NCBI RefSeq assembly: GCF_023746535.1
Contig: NZ_CP098747.1
Location: 2,378,501-2,442,500 of the forward strand
DNA from: Sneathiella marina
Lineage (GTDB): Bacteria > Pseudomonadota > Alphaproteobacteria > Sneathiellales > Sneathiellaceae
Reading direction: 5' to 3'
Length of the DNA stretch: 64,000 nt
Notes under the pieces: model-generated
What the model was told of the DNA's origin: nothing
Database searches by the model: none
The model's input: only the letters and a program-made list of their open reading frames with translations
Made by a program: the position numbers and the translations under genes
Shown here: one piece after another, positions 35,294-49,186 of the stretch
Position numbering within the stretch: the first letter of the stretch is position 1
Layout of the letters: each line of letters opens with the position of its first letter

Positions 35294-36166
35294 ATGCGCT
35301 ATGTTCAACTTCGAGCATTTCACCATGTTGCAATCCATGGCGGGTTTTCACGCGCCGCTGATGCTCTTTGTTTAACGCAACCGGCAATTTCCGATCAGGT
35401 TCGAAAATTGGAAGAAGAATATGACGTTTTGTTATTCGACCGCCGGAAAAAACAAATCACCGTTACTGATTTCGGTCGAAAGCTATTAGAAATTACACAT
35501 CGAATGTTTGAAATCGAGCATCAGGCAAGCGAACTTCTTTCCGAATCTCGCATTCTTGGAGCTGGTACACTTCGTGTAATGGCCGATTCAGCCCACCATC
35601 TCCACCCTATATTGGGGCCGTTTCGCGCAAAATACCCCGGCGTCTTCATTTCGGTCAAAACCGGAAACTCCGAAGAAATCGTCTCGAAACTTTTTAGTTA
35701 TGAAGCCGATGTCGGAATTCTTGGTGAAGTCCCAACCAACAGGGAATTCAATATCGTGAAACTGTCTTCAACTCCGATTATTGCCTTCGCGGCCAAAGGT
35801 CATGCACTGGACGGCGCTGCCTCTGTATCGATTAAGCAACTGGCGGAACAGCCTTTAGTGCTTCGCGAACAAGGCTCGAAAACTCGTTCAAAATTCGAAG
35901 AGATTGGTGCAGATGCGGGTATCGAACTTAAAGCATCCATTGAGGCAGAAGGACGTGAAGCAATCCGGGAAATTGTTGCCAGCGGTGCAGGTATAGGTAT
36001 CGTCGCCGAAGCAGAATTCGGCTACGACGAGCGACTTTTCAAAATTCCTATATCCGGCTGTAAACCCTTGATGGAGGAAGCCTTGATTTGCCTCCGGGAT
36101 CGAAGTAATAGCAAGCTGGTCAGTGCATTTATGAAAATGGCAAGTGAGCTGACCCACCTTCCTTGA
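35294..36166 (+). CDS. LysR-type regulator of aminoethylphosphonate catabolism
   Basis: A 290-residue protein. Residues 2-60 form the winged helix-turn-helix (LRAFHHVAIHGGFSRAADALCLTQPAISDQVRKLEEEYDVLLFDR). The rest is the effector domain. Overall it looks like the subgroup linked to phnW-containing clusters. Divergent from phnW and ending 8 bases before the tmpB stop, it lies between the two catabolic units and could control both. The ligand is probably AEP or a related phosphonate (inference). Confidence 0.88.
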   Translation: MRYVQLRAFHHVAIHGGFSRAADALCLTQPAISDQVRKLEEEYDVLLFDRRKKQITVTDFGRKLLEITHRMFEIEHQASELLSESRILGAGTLRVMADSAHHLHPILGPFRAKYPGVFISVKTGNSEEIVSKLFSYEADVGILGEVPTNREFNIVKLSSTPIIAFAAKGHALDGAASVSIKQLAEQPLVLREQGSKTRSKFEEIGADAGIELKASIEAEGREAIREIVASGAGIGIVAEAEFGYDERLFKIPISGCKPLMEEALICLRDRSNSKLVSAFMKMASELTHLP

Positions 36167-36174
36167 ATGACAGA

Positions 36175-40394
<4,220 letters not shown>

Positions 40395-40395
<1 letters not shown>

Positions 40396-41198
40396 TATTT
40401 GAACATCCTTGCAAATTCCTGATACGCGGTTTCAAACGCCATCAAACTAGCCTGTGTATAATCTCTGTAATCAAAATCCAGTGTTGAGTAGCTTTCCGAA
40501 ACCATACTCCACATCACCTCTCGCAATAGCGACGCAACTTTAACTGCTTCATATCTTTTCCAGAGACCTTCAGTGACCTGTGTGTCAAAATAGGCTTCCA
40601 GGACAAATCTCTGCTGTTCTTCAGAAAGCTGACTGTTAGAGGCCATACCTCCAAGATCGAAAAGTGGTGTATTAAATCCCGCATAATCCCAATCAATAAG
40701 CCAAAGGCGATCACCATCATCAAGGAAATTCGCCGGCAGCAAATCATTATGCCCAAAGACGATATCGTACGGGCCGGATATTTTTTCCAGTTCTGAGGCG
40801 ATCCTCAGATATTCCGGTAAGTTACCTACAAACGGACTTTCCGCAGCTTCCAAGGATCGAGCGTAATCCCGAAGAACATGGAACACCCAAAATATCTTTG
40901 CTGGCCCCTTAAAATATTGTGGAACGCGTTGATGGCAGGCCTTGATCAAGGGAACAATTTGCTCCAGCATTACCGGGCTTCGAATATCCTCTGCGGTTAG
41001 CGTCTTGCTTTCGATATAATCAAGAACAAGTACTCCCGGCTCATGATAGCGAACAGCCGGCGAGATGCCTGCAGCGTGGGCTGCTTCACTAGCCGAGAAC
41101 TCATTTGACCGCGACACATGATGTACAGCTATGTCATCACCAAGGCGCACCACAAATCTCTTATCGCCATCCGATACGAGAAAATTTTCGTTGGTCAT
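40395..41198 (-). CDS. choline/ethanolamine-kinase-like phosphotransferase (N-terminus unclear)
   Basis: From ATG 41198 the frame gives 267 residues with the kinase motifs FGHNDLLPANFL and WLIDWDYAG. This is the APH/LicA-type catalytic loop and metal site. However, the N-terminal lobe continues upstream of this ATG in the same frame: the residues before it read EEKIQELSFWSGEITVEPLSGG, exactly what precedes MTNENF in LicA-like kinases. Upstream the frame meets TAG at 41277-41279 with no ATG, GTG or TTG between. The true start is therefore non-standard, or the gene is damaged. The likely role is phosphorylation of a choline-like amino alcohol, not drug resistance. Its stop overlaps the flavoprotein start by one base. 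Confidence 0.75.
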
Positions 41199-41300
41199 GC
41201 CGCCTGAAAGCGGCTCTACAGTGATTTCACCTGACCAAAAAGAAAGCTCCTGAATTTTTTCTTCAACGATGACGCACTACCCCACCTTCAATGGCAACAT
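41199..41300 (-). other. in-frame upstream extension of the kinase gene with an amber codon
   Basis: Reading leftward, ATG 41300 opens MLPLKVG, then TAG (41279-41277), then 26 sense codons that run into the annotated kinase frame and encode its missing N-lobe start. A modest GGAAA purine run lies upstream of ATG 41300. Possible explanations are a nonsense mutation, amber readthrough, a rare ATT or ATC start, or a sequencing error. Confidence 0.7.
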
Positions 41301-41498
41301 GATAGAGTGTTTCCAATCTAACATAAGCAATCCTAGCCTCATCTTAAATCAACATATATTCAACATAAATCAACTAAAATGTTCAAAAATCCTCATAAAA
41401 GCCGCAAACATGAACTTGATAACCAAAAAAATTCTCTAGAGATCCATGGCACCCACATCAATTCTATTTTTATGCTCTTCGCAAATTGAGTATGGATA

Positions 41499-42878
41499 TT
41501 AGGAATACTTGCCGGCACGATCTGCCAAGAACCGTTTAAATTCCGGATTTTCCAATAATAGTTCACGTCCCGTCTGTATAAGCTTCTCGACTTGCTCTTC
41601 GGTCAACGAAAAATTTGTCGGTATCTTGTTAATGTTCAGGAACCTCGGAATGTCACTTCTTCTTCTTTGCAGCGACTTAAATTGGACTTTTACAAAATAA
41701 GATGATGCGATTCTTTCCGGTGTTGACGTCTCATCCACCCATTTTTTCAGGCTCGTTTCCATTAAATCAAAGGTCGCGCGATTATATAGTTGAAGCTGTA
41801 CATCGGTCGCTGCCGAAATGACTTCAGCGACTGAAGGCTGTATACTTTTGTCGGTCATATTTTCAACGTTTTTGGTTGATGCATCGACAGAAATAACCAT
41901 GATTTGACGGGCTGGTTTTCCCTGTAAAACTCTGCGAGCTGCGTTTGCGCCGCCAATTGCTTCGACAATTTCCAGTCCTGCGCGCAGTCCCAAATTATCG
42001 GTAATTCCACCGTCAACGAAATGGATATACTGTGTTTCCGCCTTTTTATCGATATAGACCTGAAGTTCTTTTAGGGCTTCCAAAACCTGATCATTCGGAC
42101 GATCTCTGAATTTAAGAATTTCAATGAAAGCCGGATCATTCGGCTTGCAACTTTTCGGGAAAGTTTCGACAACGACGGGATTAAACAGAACCGGCACAGC
42201 CGAAGAAGCAGCTACCGCACGAGCCACAGGAAAGGTCGAAAGGTCGGAACAAAGGAGATCGAAATACTCCTGAAGAAATGAAAAACGAATACCGTTTCCA
42301 AGATCCGTCGCATTAATAATTATCAAAGGTGCATCCGGTCTATTCATATCTGCGAAAGTTTTACCGTGAAACATATACTTTTCATAAATATCAATGGCTA
42401 ATTCGGTTCGACCTGCGGACCCAAACCAGAAAAAAGGATTCAGGGCATTAAGAATAATTTCACTATCTATATCTCTCAGCAGAAAATCTGTTTTAAAGTC
42501 CTCAAAAATACGATCTCCATACAAACCATAATACGCGGAAGTAAAGCTGCCACCGGACACCGACGTGATAACCTGCACCTCATCTAAAAGATTACGCCGG
42601 GGTTTCTGCCCCTCATTAACTGAAATTTCGCGCAAAGCTTCCATAACGCCGTAAGCGAGAGCAGCAGCTCTAGTCCCCCCGCCTGAGAAGGCCAGGATAA
42701 TTTTGGCATCCGTACCATCATTTTTTATTTTTTTGAGAGAATAGGATTGGTGGGATAAATTTTGGCTTAGCGGCTTGTTCTCTATCACCCCATAAGATGC
42801 ACAACCAGTTAGGATTGCTGCGACAGCAATAAGAAAATTGAATTTAAAAAACCGTTCTTTAAGTAATACGCCACTCAT
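41499..42878 (-). CDS. patatin-like phospholipase, predicted lipoprotein
   Basis: A 459-residue protein. The ATG near 42878 has AAGG 8 bases upstream and is preferred to a TTG 27 bases earlier. The lipobox AAILTGC puts the lipidated cysteine at C26. The patatin fold shows the oxyanion loop FSGGGTRAAALAYG, the nucleophile S108 in SVSGGS (Ser in place of the usual first Gly) and the catalytic Asp in VDGGITDN. It would hydrolyse phospholipids or acyl esters at the envelope. It stands alone, diverging from the phosphatase gene. About 200 bases of A/T-rich spacer lie downstream. Confidence 0.85.
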   Translation of the reverse strand: MSGVLLKERFFKFNFLIAVAAILTGCASYGVIENKPLSQNLSHQSYSLKKIKNDGTDAKIILAFSGGGTRAAALAYGVMEALREISVNEGQKPRRNLLDEVQVITSVSGGSFTSAYYGLYGDRIFEDFKTDFLLRDIDSEIILNALNPFFWFGSAGRTELAIDIYEKYMFHGKTFADMNRPDAPLIIINATDLGNGIRFSFLQEYFDLLCSDLSTFPVARAVAASSAVPVLFNPVVVETFPKSCKPNDPAFIEILKFRDRPNDQVLEALKELQVYIDKKAETQYIHFVDGGITDNLGLRAGLEIVEAIGGANAARRVLQGKPARQIMVISVDASTKNVENMTDKSIQPSVAEVISAATDVQLQLYNRATFDLMETSLKKWVDETSTPERIASSYFVKVQFKSLQRRRSDIPRFLNINKIPTNFSLTEEQVEKLIQTGRELLLENPEFKRFLADRAGKYS

Positions 42879-43210
42879 TTTTTTGGCCTTCAAACTTTGA
42901 TACAAAATTGGAGCGAGAAACCTACCCGAGCCTGTAGATCAGTATACTAAGCCAAAGTATTTCATTTACCCAGACGCCCGGAATGGATTTTTCGAGTATT
43001 CGTTACTATGCACTTCATTCAAATGCAGTAACGGTAATAAGACGGCCATTTCGCACGGCTACAACCAATATTGTTCAAATTCCTGCTGCCTTATGACTGA
43101 ACCTGCTCTATTCCCAGTCCTGGCTCGTTGACTTTAAAGTATATCAATACCAAGATCATCAAATGAAGTGGAATGAATACTAAGTATCCAGTGATATGGA
43201 AGGTTTATGT
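42879..43210. promoter_or_regulatory. 332-base divergent spacer between patatin and phosphatase genes
   Basis: No credible gene is present. It must contain promoters for both divergent genes. GGAAGG (43198-43203) is the ribosome site of the phosphatase gene. I could not single out a Pho-box or other operator with confidence. Confidence 0.5.
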
Positions 43211-44920
43211 ATGTCCATAAGGTTTTTGTTCAAATGGTCAAATTTGATGATGTTCGCGGTAATTCTGGTGCCCGCTGTTGGCCACGCGGCAGACAATTCA
43301 GCCCCTTCGCCTAAGTTAGTCTTGCAAATCACCGTGGATCAGCTTCGCGGTGACTTGCCGACTCGCTATTTCGGTCGACTGGGCGACGGCGGTCTCAGGT
43401 ATCTGCTCGATAACGGAACGGTTTATACCAATGCCCATCACCAGCATGCCAATACTGAAACCATTGTCGGGCACACCACCCTGGCGACCGGAGCCGACCC
43501 GTCCCGTCATGGCATGATCGGCAATGTCTGGCTTGACCGGATTACCGGAGAGCTCACGTATAACGTGGAGGATGCCCGCTACCCCATCCTCAGTGAAGGT
43601 GCCGGGGTCGATAAAAAAACTGAAATAGATCCAACCCAGCGCACCGCCCGCTCCGATGGTCGTTCGCCGTCCAGAATACTGGTCTCTACCTACAGCGACG
43701 AGCTGAAATTAAACCGTGGCGGCAGGTCAAAAATATTTGGTGTTTCAGTGAAAGACCGCGGGGCCATTTCCATGGCGGGTCATACGGGCAAAGCCTTCTG
43801 GTTTTCCAAGCAGCTGGGTCAATTTATTACCAGCCAATATTATTACGAAGACTACCCGGACTGGGTCCGTGCCTTTAACGCGGCAGATCCCACGGCCCGT
43901 TATGTGGGGCAGGACTGGGTGCTTATGCATGATCCAGCAACGTATCTTTTCGGTGCCTATGATGACCGGGCATATGAGACCTCCTTACCGGGTTTTGGGC
44001 GGACATTTCCCCATCCCTATGGCCAACGGGACGGCAAATATTTTACCACCTTCCTGACCCTCAGTCCTGCCGGCGACGAAATAACCCTCGATTTTGCCAA
44101 GAAGCTCCTGAAAAATGAGGCCCTTGGCAAAGGCGATGTAACCGATTACCTGTCGGTGAGTTTTTCCTCAACAGATTATGTCGGACATATTTTCGGCCCC
44201 TCCAGCCTGGAAGCCGAGGACAATGTCCTCAGGCTCGATCGCACTTTGGCAGATCTGTTAAGTTATGTGGACACGGAAATTGGTCTTGAGAATACCCTGA
44301 TTGTTTTATCCGCAGATCACGGCGGACCGGAAGCACCGGGTTATCTCAACGAGTTGGGAATTGAGGCCACATATATCGATCCCGCCGAATTTGATAAATC
44401 CAGTGCGATTGCAGCCCTAAAAAAGCGCTTTGGCATTGGCGAAGAGCTAATCTCCACCTATTTCCATCCCTATCTCTATCTCAACCGGAACGCCATTGCC
44501 GAAAGGGAGCTGGATCTGGCTGTGGTCGAAGCCGCTGTCGCTGAGGAGATTTCAAAATTTGATGGCGTTACCGCCGCAGTATCCAGCAGTGCCTTGCGAT
44601 CCGGTCAATTGCCCGATACACCTATTATGCGGTCGATTTTGAGAAACTATAATGCCAACCGGTCCGGCGATATCTATGTCGTGTTTGACCCCAATCGTTT
44701 TATTAATGATTTTGATGGCCTTGTTGTCGCCGCCAGTCACGGCTCTCCTTGGCGATATGATACTTATGTTCCGATCATTTTCGTCGGCAAAGATATCCCT
44801 GCACAAAAAATAAATCGGCTAGTCCATACCGTGAGTATTGCACCGACACTTGCCTTATTAACCGGAACAAAACCTCCATCAGGATCTTTCGCCAAGCCCC
44901 TTTTTGAAGTCATCAATTAG
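43211..44920 (+). CDS. PafA-like alkaline phosphatase / phosphodiesterase, secreted
   Basis: A 569-residue protein starting at ATG 43211 (GGAAGG 7 bases upstream). The signal peptide ends near VGHAAD. It is a member of the alkaline phosphatase superfamily: D43 (TVDQLRGD), nucleophile T84 (NTETIVGHTTLATG), DYVGH with its metal ligands, SADHGGPEAPGYL and the late ASHGSPW His. Its length and the Thr nucleophile match the calcium-activated PafA monoesterases. It would release phosphate from organic esters in the periplasm, in keeping with the nearby phosphonate genes. A phosphodiesterase specificity is not excluded. Confidence 0.87.
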   Translation: MSIRFLFKWSNLMMFAVILVPAVGHAADNSAPSPKLVLQITVDQLRGDLPTRYFGRLGDGGLRYLLDNGTVYTNAHHQHANTETIVGHTTLATGADPSRHGMIGNVWLDRITGELTYNVEDARYPILSEGAGVDKKTEIDPTQRTARSDGRSPSRILVSTYSDELKLNRGGRSKIFGVSVKDRGAISMAGHTGKAFWFSKQLGQFITSQYYYEDYPDWVRAFNAADPTARYVGQDWVLMHDPATYLFGAYDDRAYETSLPGFGRTFPHPYGQRDGKYFTTFLTLSPAGDEITLDFAKKLLKNEALGKGDVTDYLSVSFSSTDYVGHIFGPSSLEAEDNVLRLDRTLADLLSYVDTEIGLENTLIVLSADHGGPEAPGYLNELGIEATYIDPAEFDKSSAIAALKKRFGIGEELISTYFHPYLYLNRNAIAERELDLAVVEAAVAEEISKFDGVTAAVSSSALRSGQLPDTPIMRSILRNYNANRSGDIYVVFDPNRFINDFDGLVVAASHGSPWRYDTYVPIIFVGKDIPAQKINRLVHTVSIAPTLALLTGTKPPSGSFAKPLFEVIN

Positions 44921-44938
44921 AAATTAATCAGGCAAAAG

Positions 44939-44973
44939 AATAGCGCAGGATCGGTCGTCGATCCTGCGTTATT
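44939..44973. terminator. bidirectional terminator between phosphatase and sulfatase genes
   Basis: A 15-bp stem (AATAGCGCAGGATCG / CGATCCTGCGTTATT, one G-U pair, 5-base loop) lies midway between two convergent stops, 18 bases from one and 12 from the other. T-rich tails are weak on both sides, but the length and symmetry fit a shared terminator. Confidence 0.75.
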
Positions 44974-44985
44974 CAAATCAAGTAC

Positions 44986-46542
44986 CTAGTTGTTTACAGG
45001 TGTAGCTAGCTGTTCCATGACCTTGTCCAGAGAGAAACTCGCCGCTTTCTGGCGCGGCGGAAACTCAATAAATGTCTTGAGGAATTGACCAACATACTCT
45101 TGTGCCGGGACAAGCAAATACACACGATCAATTAACCAGTCATAGTACGTATTCGACGTGATCTGTGCCCGTTCATACGGATCCCGCCGTAAATTGAAAA
45201 TAAAGGGAACACGAAGGGGTGTGAAGGGATTTGCCCAGACAGCCAGCGTTCCGACTTGGCGCTGTTCCATAAAGATGAACTTCCAGTCGCTATACCGCAT
45301 GGCCGTCAGATCCCCGTCATCGGAAAAATACATAATTTCCTTACGCGGCGTTGTTTCTGATTTGCCTATCAGATGCGGTAGAATATCATAACCATCCAAA
45401 TGCACTTTGTATTTCCGGGCACTAATAGTCGTGCCTTTTAACAACCGCTCTTTCACGTCTGTATCACCCGCCATGGCTGCGAATGTCGGCAACCAATCCA
45501 TATGATGGACAATCTGGTTACTGACAGAGCCCGCCTTGACTTTACCAGGCCAACGAACCATTGCTGGGACGCGCCAGCCGCCTTCCCAGTTAGTGTTCTT
45601 TTCACCGCGGAACGGCGTTGCTGCCGCGTCAGGCCATGTATTGTAATGCGGGCCATTATCCGTGGAGTAGAAAACAAATGTATTGTCCGCAATCCCGAGC
45701 TCGTCGATCTTGTCGAGAAGCTGGCCGACATGTCGATCATGCTCAACCATGCCATCTGAATACTCGTCCTGCCCGGATATACCGCGAAGTTCTGCTTTCA
45801 CATGGGTTCTGAAATGCATACGCGTGCCATTCCACCAGACAAAGAAAGGCTTGTTGGCTGCATGGGCACGATCGATAAAGTTGATGGCACGGGCGATGGT
45901 TTCGTCATCCACCGTTTCCATGCGTTTTTTAGTCAACGGTCCGGTATCCTCAATCTTGCCATCAGCGGTCGAGCTGATGACCCCGCGAGGTCCGTATCTT
46001 TCACGGAATTTTGGATCTTTTGGATAATCCTCATTTTCCGGCTCTTCTTCCGCATTCAAATGATAGAGATTGCCGAAAAATTCATCGAAACCATGGTTGG
46101 TTGGCAGCATTTCATCACGGTCGCCCAAATGGTTCTTGCCAAACTGGCCGGTGGCATAACCTTGTGCTTTTAGCACGACAGCCATGGACGGATCTTCAAC
46201 CTGTATGCCCTCCTTGGCGCCGGGTAAGCCGACTTTCGATAAACCGGTTCGGAACACGCTCTGACCGAGAACAAATGTCGAGCGGCCCGCAGTACAGCTT
46301 TGCTCCCCATAATAGTCCGTAAAAATCATGCCTTCATTGGCGATCCGGTCAATATTGGGGGTTTGATACCCCATCATGCCGCGGGTATAGGCACTGATAT
46401 TACTTTGGCCTATATCGTCGCCCCAGATCACCAGAATATTTGGTTTCTTCGTTTGGGCCTGCGCCATACCGACAGTCGCCATCAGCGTAACCGCCGAGAC
46501 GCTCAGCACTATCACTCGTCCAAATCTTGAAAAATGTGACAT
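44986..46542 (-). CDS. arylsulfatase, periplasmic (type I, formylglycine)
   Basis: A 518-residue protein with a signal peptide (cleavage near MAQAQT). GDDIGQSN gives metal ligands. SCTAGR (C83-R87) is a C-x-A-x-R sulfatase signature, so C83 must be oxidised to formylglycine by a maturase that is not in this window. GQFGKNHLGD carries the conserved Lys/His, and YSTDNGPH the second metal set. The substrate is not predictable; marine polysaccharide or aryl sulfates are plausible. It diverges from moxR across 184 bases, a pairing that may mean the Bat-type operon supports its folding or export. Confidence 0.9.
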   Translation of the reverse strand: MSHFSRFGRVIVLSVSAVTLMATVGMAQAQTKKPNILVIWGDDIGQSNISAYTRGMMGYQTPNIDRIANEGMIFTDYYGEQSCTAGRSTFVLGQSVFRTGLSKVGLPGAKEGIQVEDPSMAVVLKAQGYATGQFGKNHLGDRDEMLPTNHGFDEFFGNLYHLNAEEEPENEDYPKDPKFRERYGPRGVISSTADGKIEDTGPLTKKRMETVDDETIARAINFIDRAHAANKPFFVWWNGTRMHFRTHVKAELRGISGQDEYSDGMVEHDRHVGQLLDKIDELGIADNTFVFYSTDNGPHYNTWPDAAATPFRGEKNTNWEGGWRVPAMVRWPGKVKAGSVSNQIVHHMDWLPTFAAMAGDTDVKERLLKGTTISARKYKVHLDGYDILPHLIGKSETTPRKEIMYFSDDGDLTAMRYSDWKFIFMEQRQVGTLAVWANPFTPLRVPFIFNLRRDPYERAQITSNTYYDWLIDRVYLLVPAQEYVGQFLKTFIEFPPRQKAASFSLDKVMEQLATPVNN

Positions 46543-46726
46543 TTTCTGCGCTCCTTAGCAAATGTCTTCAGCCACTTTACTTGTGGCTCTCGATATTGCG
46601 TTCCCCCGGACTAATACCATAGACTAAATAATATTTATTATGCAAGATTACCGGAGGGGGTAAATATTCGACAGAATCATGCTATCGTATAACGACTAAA
46701 TCTTAAACTCTATTTTGGTATGCTTT

Positions 46727-47698
46727 ATGACAGCTCTGGAACAGATCAATCTTTTAAAGCAAAAGATGCAGGCCTCCATCATTGGGCAGGAAGACGTTAT
46801 CGACCGGCTCCTGATCGGTTTATTGGCCAATGGCAACATCCTGTTGGAAGGGTTGCCGGGCTTGGCAAAAACCCGGGCCGTCAAGGCCCTCGCCCGCAAC
46901 CTCGAGGCGGAATTTGGACGGATTCAATTCACGCCCGACTTACTCCCCGCCGATGTTACGGGCTCCGAAGTATATCACAGCACCGAAGACGGCGGGGTGT
47001 TCAAGTTCGATCCAGGCCCGATATTTGGCAACATTATTTTGGGTGATGAAATTAACCGCGCGCCGGCGAAAGTGCAGTCTGCCATGCTCGAAGCAATGGA
47101 AGAACGGCAAGTCACCGTTGCCGGTAAAACTCATAAAATGCCTGACTTGTTTATGGTTCTGGCGACCCAGAATCCGATCGAGCAGGAAGGCACCTATCCG
47201 TTACCTGAAGCGCAGCTCGATCGGTTTTTAATGCATGTTTCGCTGGAATATGGCGATGAAGCGTCGGAAATCGAAATCATCCGGCTGGTCCGCGGCGAGA
47301 TGAAGTCATCCGCTGCAGCTCCCACTGACTCAGGGCCGACAGCACAAAGCGTGGTTTTCGATGCGCGAAAAGAAATCGAGGTAATTCATACCTCGGAAGC
47401 CATCGAGACTTATATGGTCGACCTGATTTATGCGACGCGTTTCCCGAGCCGTTATTCGGAGGAGCTGGACAGCTGGATCGAAATCGGCGCCAGTCCGCGC
47501 GGATCGTTGGGCCTTGATATCTGTTCGCGGGCTCATGCCTGGATGCAGGGGCAAGACTTTGTCTCGCCTGACAATGTGCGGGCGATCATCAAGAATGTTC
47601 TGCGACATCGCCTCATCCTGTCTTTTGAGGCCAATGCCGATAGTGTCACGCCCGATCAGGTTATTGAGAAAATTGTTGAGCTTGTTGCTGCTCCCTGA
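46727..47698 (+). CDS. MoxR-family AAA+ ATPase
   Basis: A 323-residue cytosolic ATPase starting at ATG 46727. Walker A GLPGLAKT, Walker B ILGDEINRAPAKVQSAMLEAMEER and sensor region ATQNPIEQEGTYPLPEAQLDRF are all intact. MoxR proteins act as chaperones with VWA partners, for example in methanol dehydrogenase activation. It is the first gene of the eight-gene operon ending at the octaheme cytochrome gene. Confidence 0.93.
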   Translation: MTALEQINLLKQKMQASIIGQEDVIDRLLIGLLANGNILLEGLPGLAKTRAVKALARNLEAEFGRIQFTPDLLPADVTGSEVYHSTEDGGVFKFDPGPIFGNIILGDEINRAPAKVQSAMLEAMEERQVTVAGKTHKMPDLFMVLATQNPIEQEGTYPLPEAQLDRFLMHVSLEYGDEASEIEIIRLVRGEMKSSAAAPTDSGPTAQSVVFDARKEIEVIHTSEAIETYMVDLIYATRFPSRYSEELDSWIEIGASPRGSLGLDICSRAHAWMQGQDFVSPDNVRAIIKNVLRHRLILSFEANADSVTPDQVIEKIVELVAAP

Positions 47699-47719
47699 GA
47701 AACCAAAAGGCACAGGATC

Positions 47720-48658
47720 ATGGTGACTAAAAGCGCAAAGACGACCGCCGCCGGTGCCTATACCGACATAAAGTCCCTGTATCGGCTGAAATATCAAGCA
47801 CGCGGATTTTCCTTTTTACCGCGCCAACCGGCCCGCAGCCTGCTCGCCGGACGGCATGGCTCCAAGTTGCGCGGGCGCGGTTTAAATTTCGAAGAATTGC
47901 GCCAGTATCGACCCGGCGATGACGTCCGTGCCATTGACTGGAGGGTTACCGCCCGCACCGGAAAGCCCCATACCCGGATTTTCACAGAAGAACGGGATCG
48001 CCAGTCAATTCTGGTTGTCGACCAGCGCCCGGGGATGTTTTTTGGATCACGACGGACGATGAAATCCGTGGCCGCGGCAGAGCTGGCCAGCCTCGCCGCC
48101 TGGCGTATCTTAGCCGCTGGTGATCGAGTTGGTGGCTATGTCTTCAACGCCTCGGATACTATGGAAATCCGCCCCAACCGTAGCGAAAAAACGGTCCTGC
48201 AACTGCTCCGATCTATCGTTAAACTCAATAATCAACTTTCCTCGCAGGAAAGCGAAGTAGAGCCGCGCATTGGCCTCAATGAAGTGCTCAAGCGCGTCAG
48301 CCGCACAGTTTCCCATGACATGCTTGTCATCATCATCAGTGATCTGCGCGGTGCGAACGCGGAAACCCGTATGTTGCTGACCAATATGGCACGCCATAAT
48401 AATGTGGTCATCGGATTTATCTCCGATCCACTGGAAGAAGCCTTTCCCGATGCCGGATCGTTGGTGGCCAGTGATTTTGGATTACAGTTGGAGTTCGATA
48501 GTTCCGACGACGACTTTCGCAGCCAATATGCCAAACAGTTTGAGCAGCGCCTCGATCAGGGAAAGAAACTGCTTTTACGGCGGCGAATTCCGGTCTTGAA
48601 TATTAAATCAGATGAAGAGGTGTTCCGGCAGCTTACCCGTCTCTTGGGCGCGCGATGA
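47720..48658 (+). CDS. DUF58 protein, MoxR partner
   Basis: A 312-residue soluble protein. The DUF58 core is RGRGLNFEELRQYRPGDDVRAIDWRVTARTG followed by a VWA-like fold (ILVVDQRPGMFFG, where the metal site reads D-Q-R-P-G and is not a working DxSxS). DUF58 genes follow moxR almost always and the protein is thought to link the ATPase to the VWA complex. It lies 21 bases after moxR. Confidence 0.88.
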   Translation: MVTKSAKTTAAGAYTDIKSLYRLKYQARGFSFLPRQPARSLLAGRHGSKLRGRGLNFEELRQYRPGDDVRAIDWRVTARTGKPHTRIFTEERDRQSILVVDQRPGMFFGSRRTMKSVAAAELASLAAWRILAAGDRVGGYVFNASDTMEIRPNRSEKTVLQLLRSIVKLNNQLSSQESEVEPRIGLNEVLKRVSRTVSHDMLVIIISDLRGANAETRMLLTNMARHNNVVIGFISDPLEEAFPDAGSLVASDFGLQLEFDSSDDDFRSQYAKQFEQRLDQGKKLLLRRRIPVLNIKSDEEVFRQLTRLLGAR

Positions 48659-48685
48659 AGCCGCAATCTCACATAAGGCTTGGTC

Positions 48686-49186
48686 ATGGCCGATAACAGC
48701 ATGACAGCATCGGAACTCTTCGGATCCAACCGCATGTGGGGCTTAAAGGAAATCCCGTTGCCTGAACCTGTTTCGTTTTTTCCCGATACCGTTGGCTGGC
48801 TGACCCTTGCGGCTCTTTTCGGCCTATTTCTCTGTTTCCTTTTTACCCTCTTTTTACGTCGCTGGCGCAAAAAAGCCCCTCTCCGACAAGCGATCAGGGA
48901 TCTACGGGATATATCTGATCAACAACATAATTACTCACAGATTCCGCTTATTCTGCGCCAAACTGCCTTGCAACAATATGATCGAGACGAAGTTGCCAGT
49001 TTGCGGGGCCGATCCTATACAGATTGGCTGAATACAAAGTTGAAAAATCCGGTATTCGACCCACGGGACAGCGAGTTACTTGCCACCCTCCCCTATACGC
49101 CCTCTGAAAAAAGCCTGACTGACATCGCGACATTGAACGGCCTAGTTCAAAAAAGCATTGTCTGGCTTAAGAACCATCATGTTTGA
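48686..49186 (+). CDS. DUF4381 membrane protein of the MoxR operon
   Basis: A 166-residue protein starting at ATG 48686 (AAGG 7 bases upstream). It has one membrane helix (about 32-52, WLTLAALFGLFLCFLFTLFL), preceded by PLPEPVSFFPDTVGW and followed by a basic stretch and the cytosolic pattern LILRQTALQQYDRDEVASLRGRSYTDWL, both typical of DUF4381. Its end overlaps the next start by 8 bases. Function unknown beyond membership in MoxR-VWA complexes. Confidence 0.85.
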   Translation: MADNSMTASELFGSNRMWGLKEIPLPEPVSFFPDTVGWLTLAALFGLFLCFLFTLFLRRWRKKAPLRQAIRDLRDISDQQHNYSQIPLILRQTALQQYDRDEVASLRGRSYTDWLNTKLKNPVFDPRDSELLATLPYTPSEKSLTDIATLNGLVQKSIVWLKNHHV

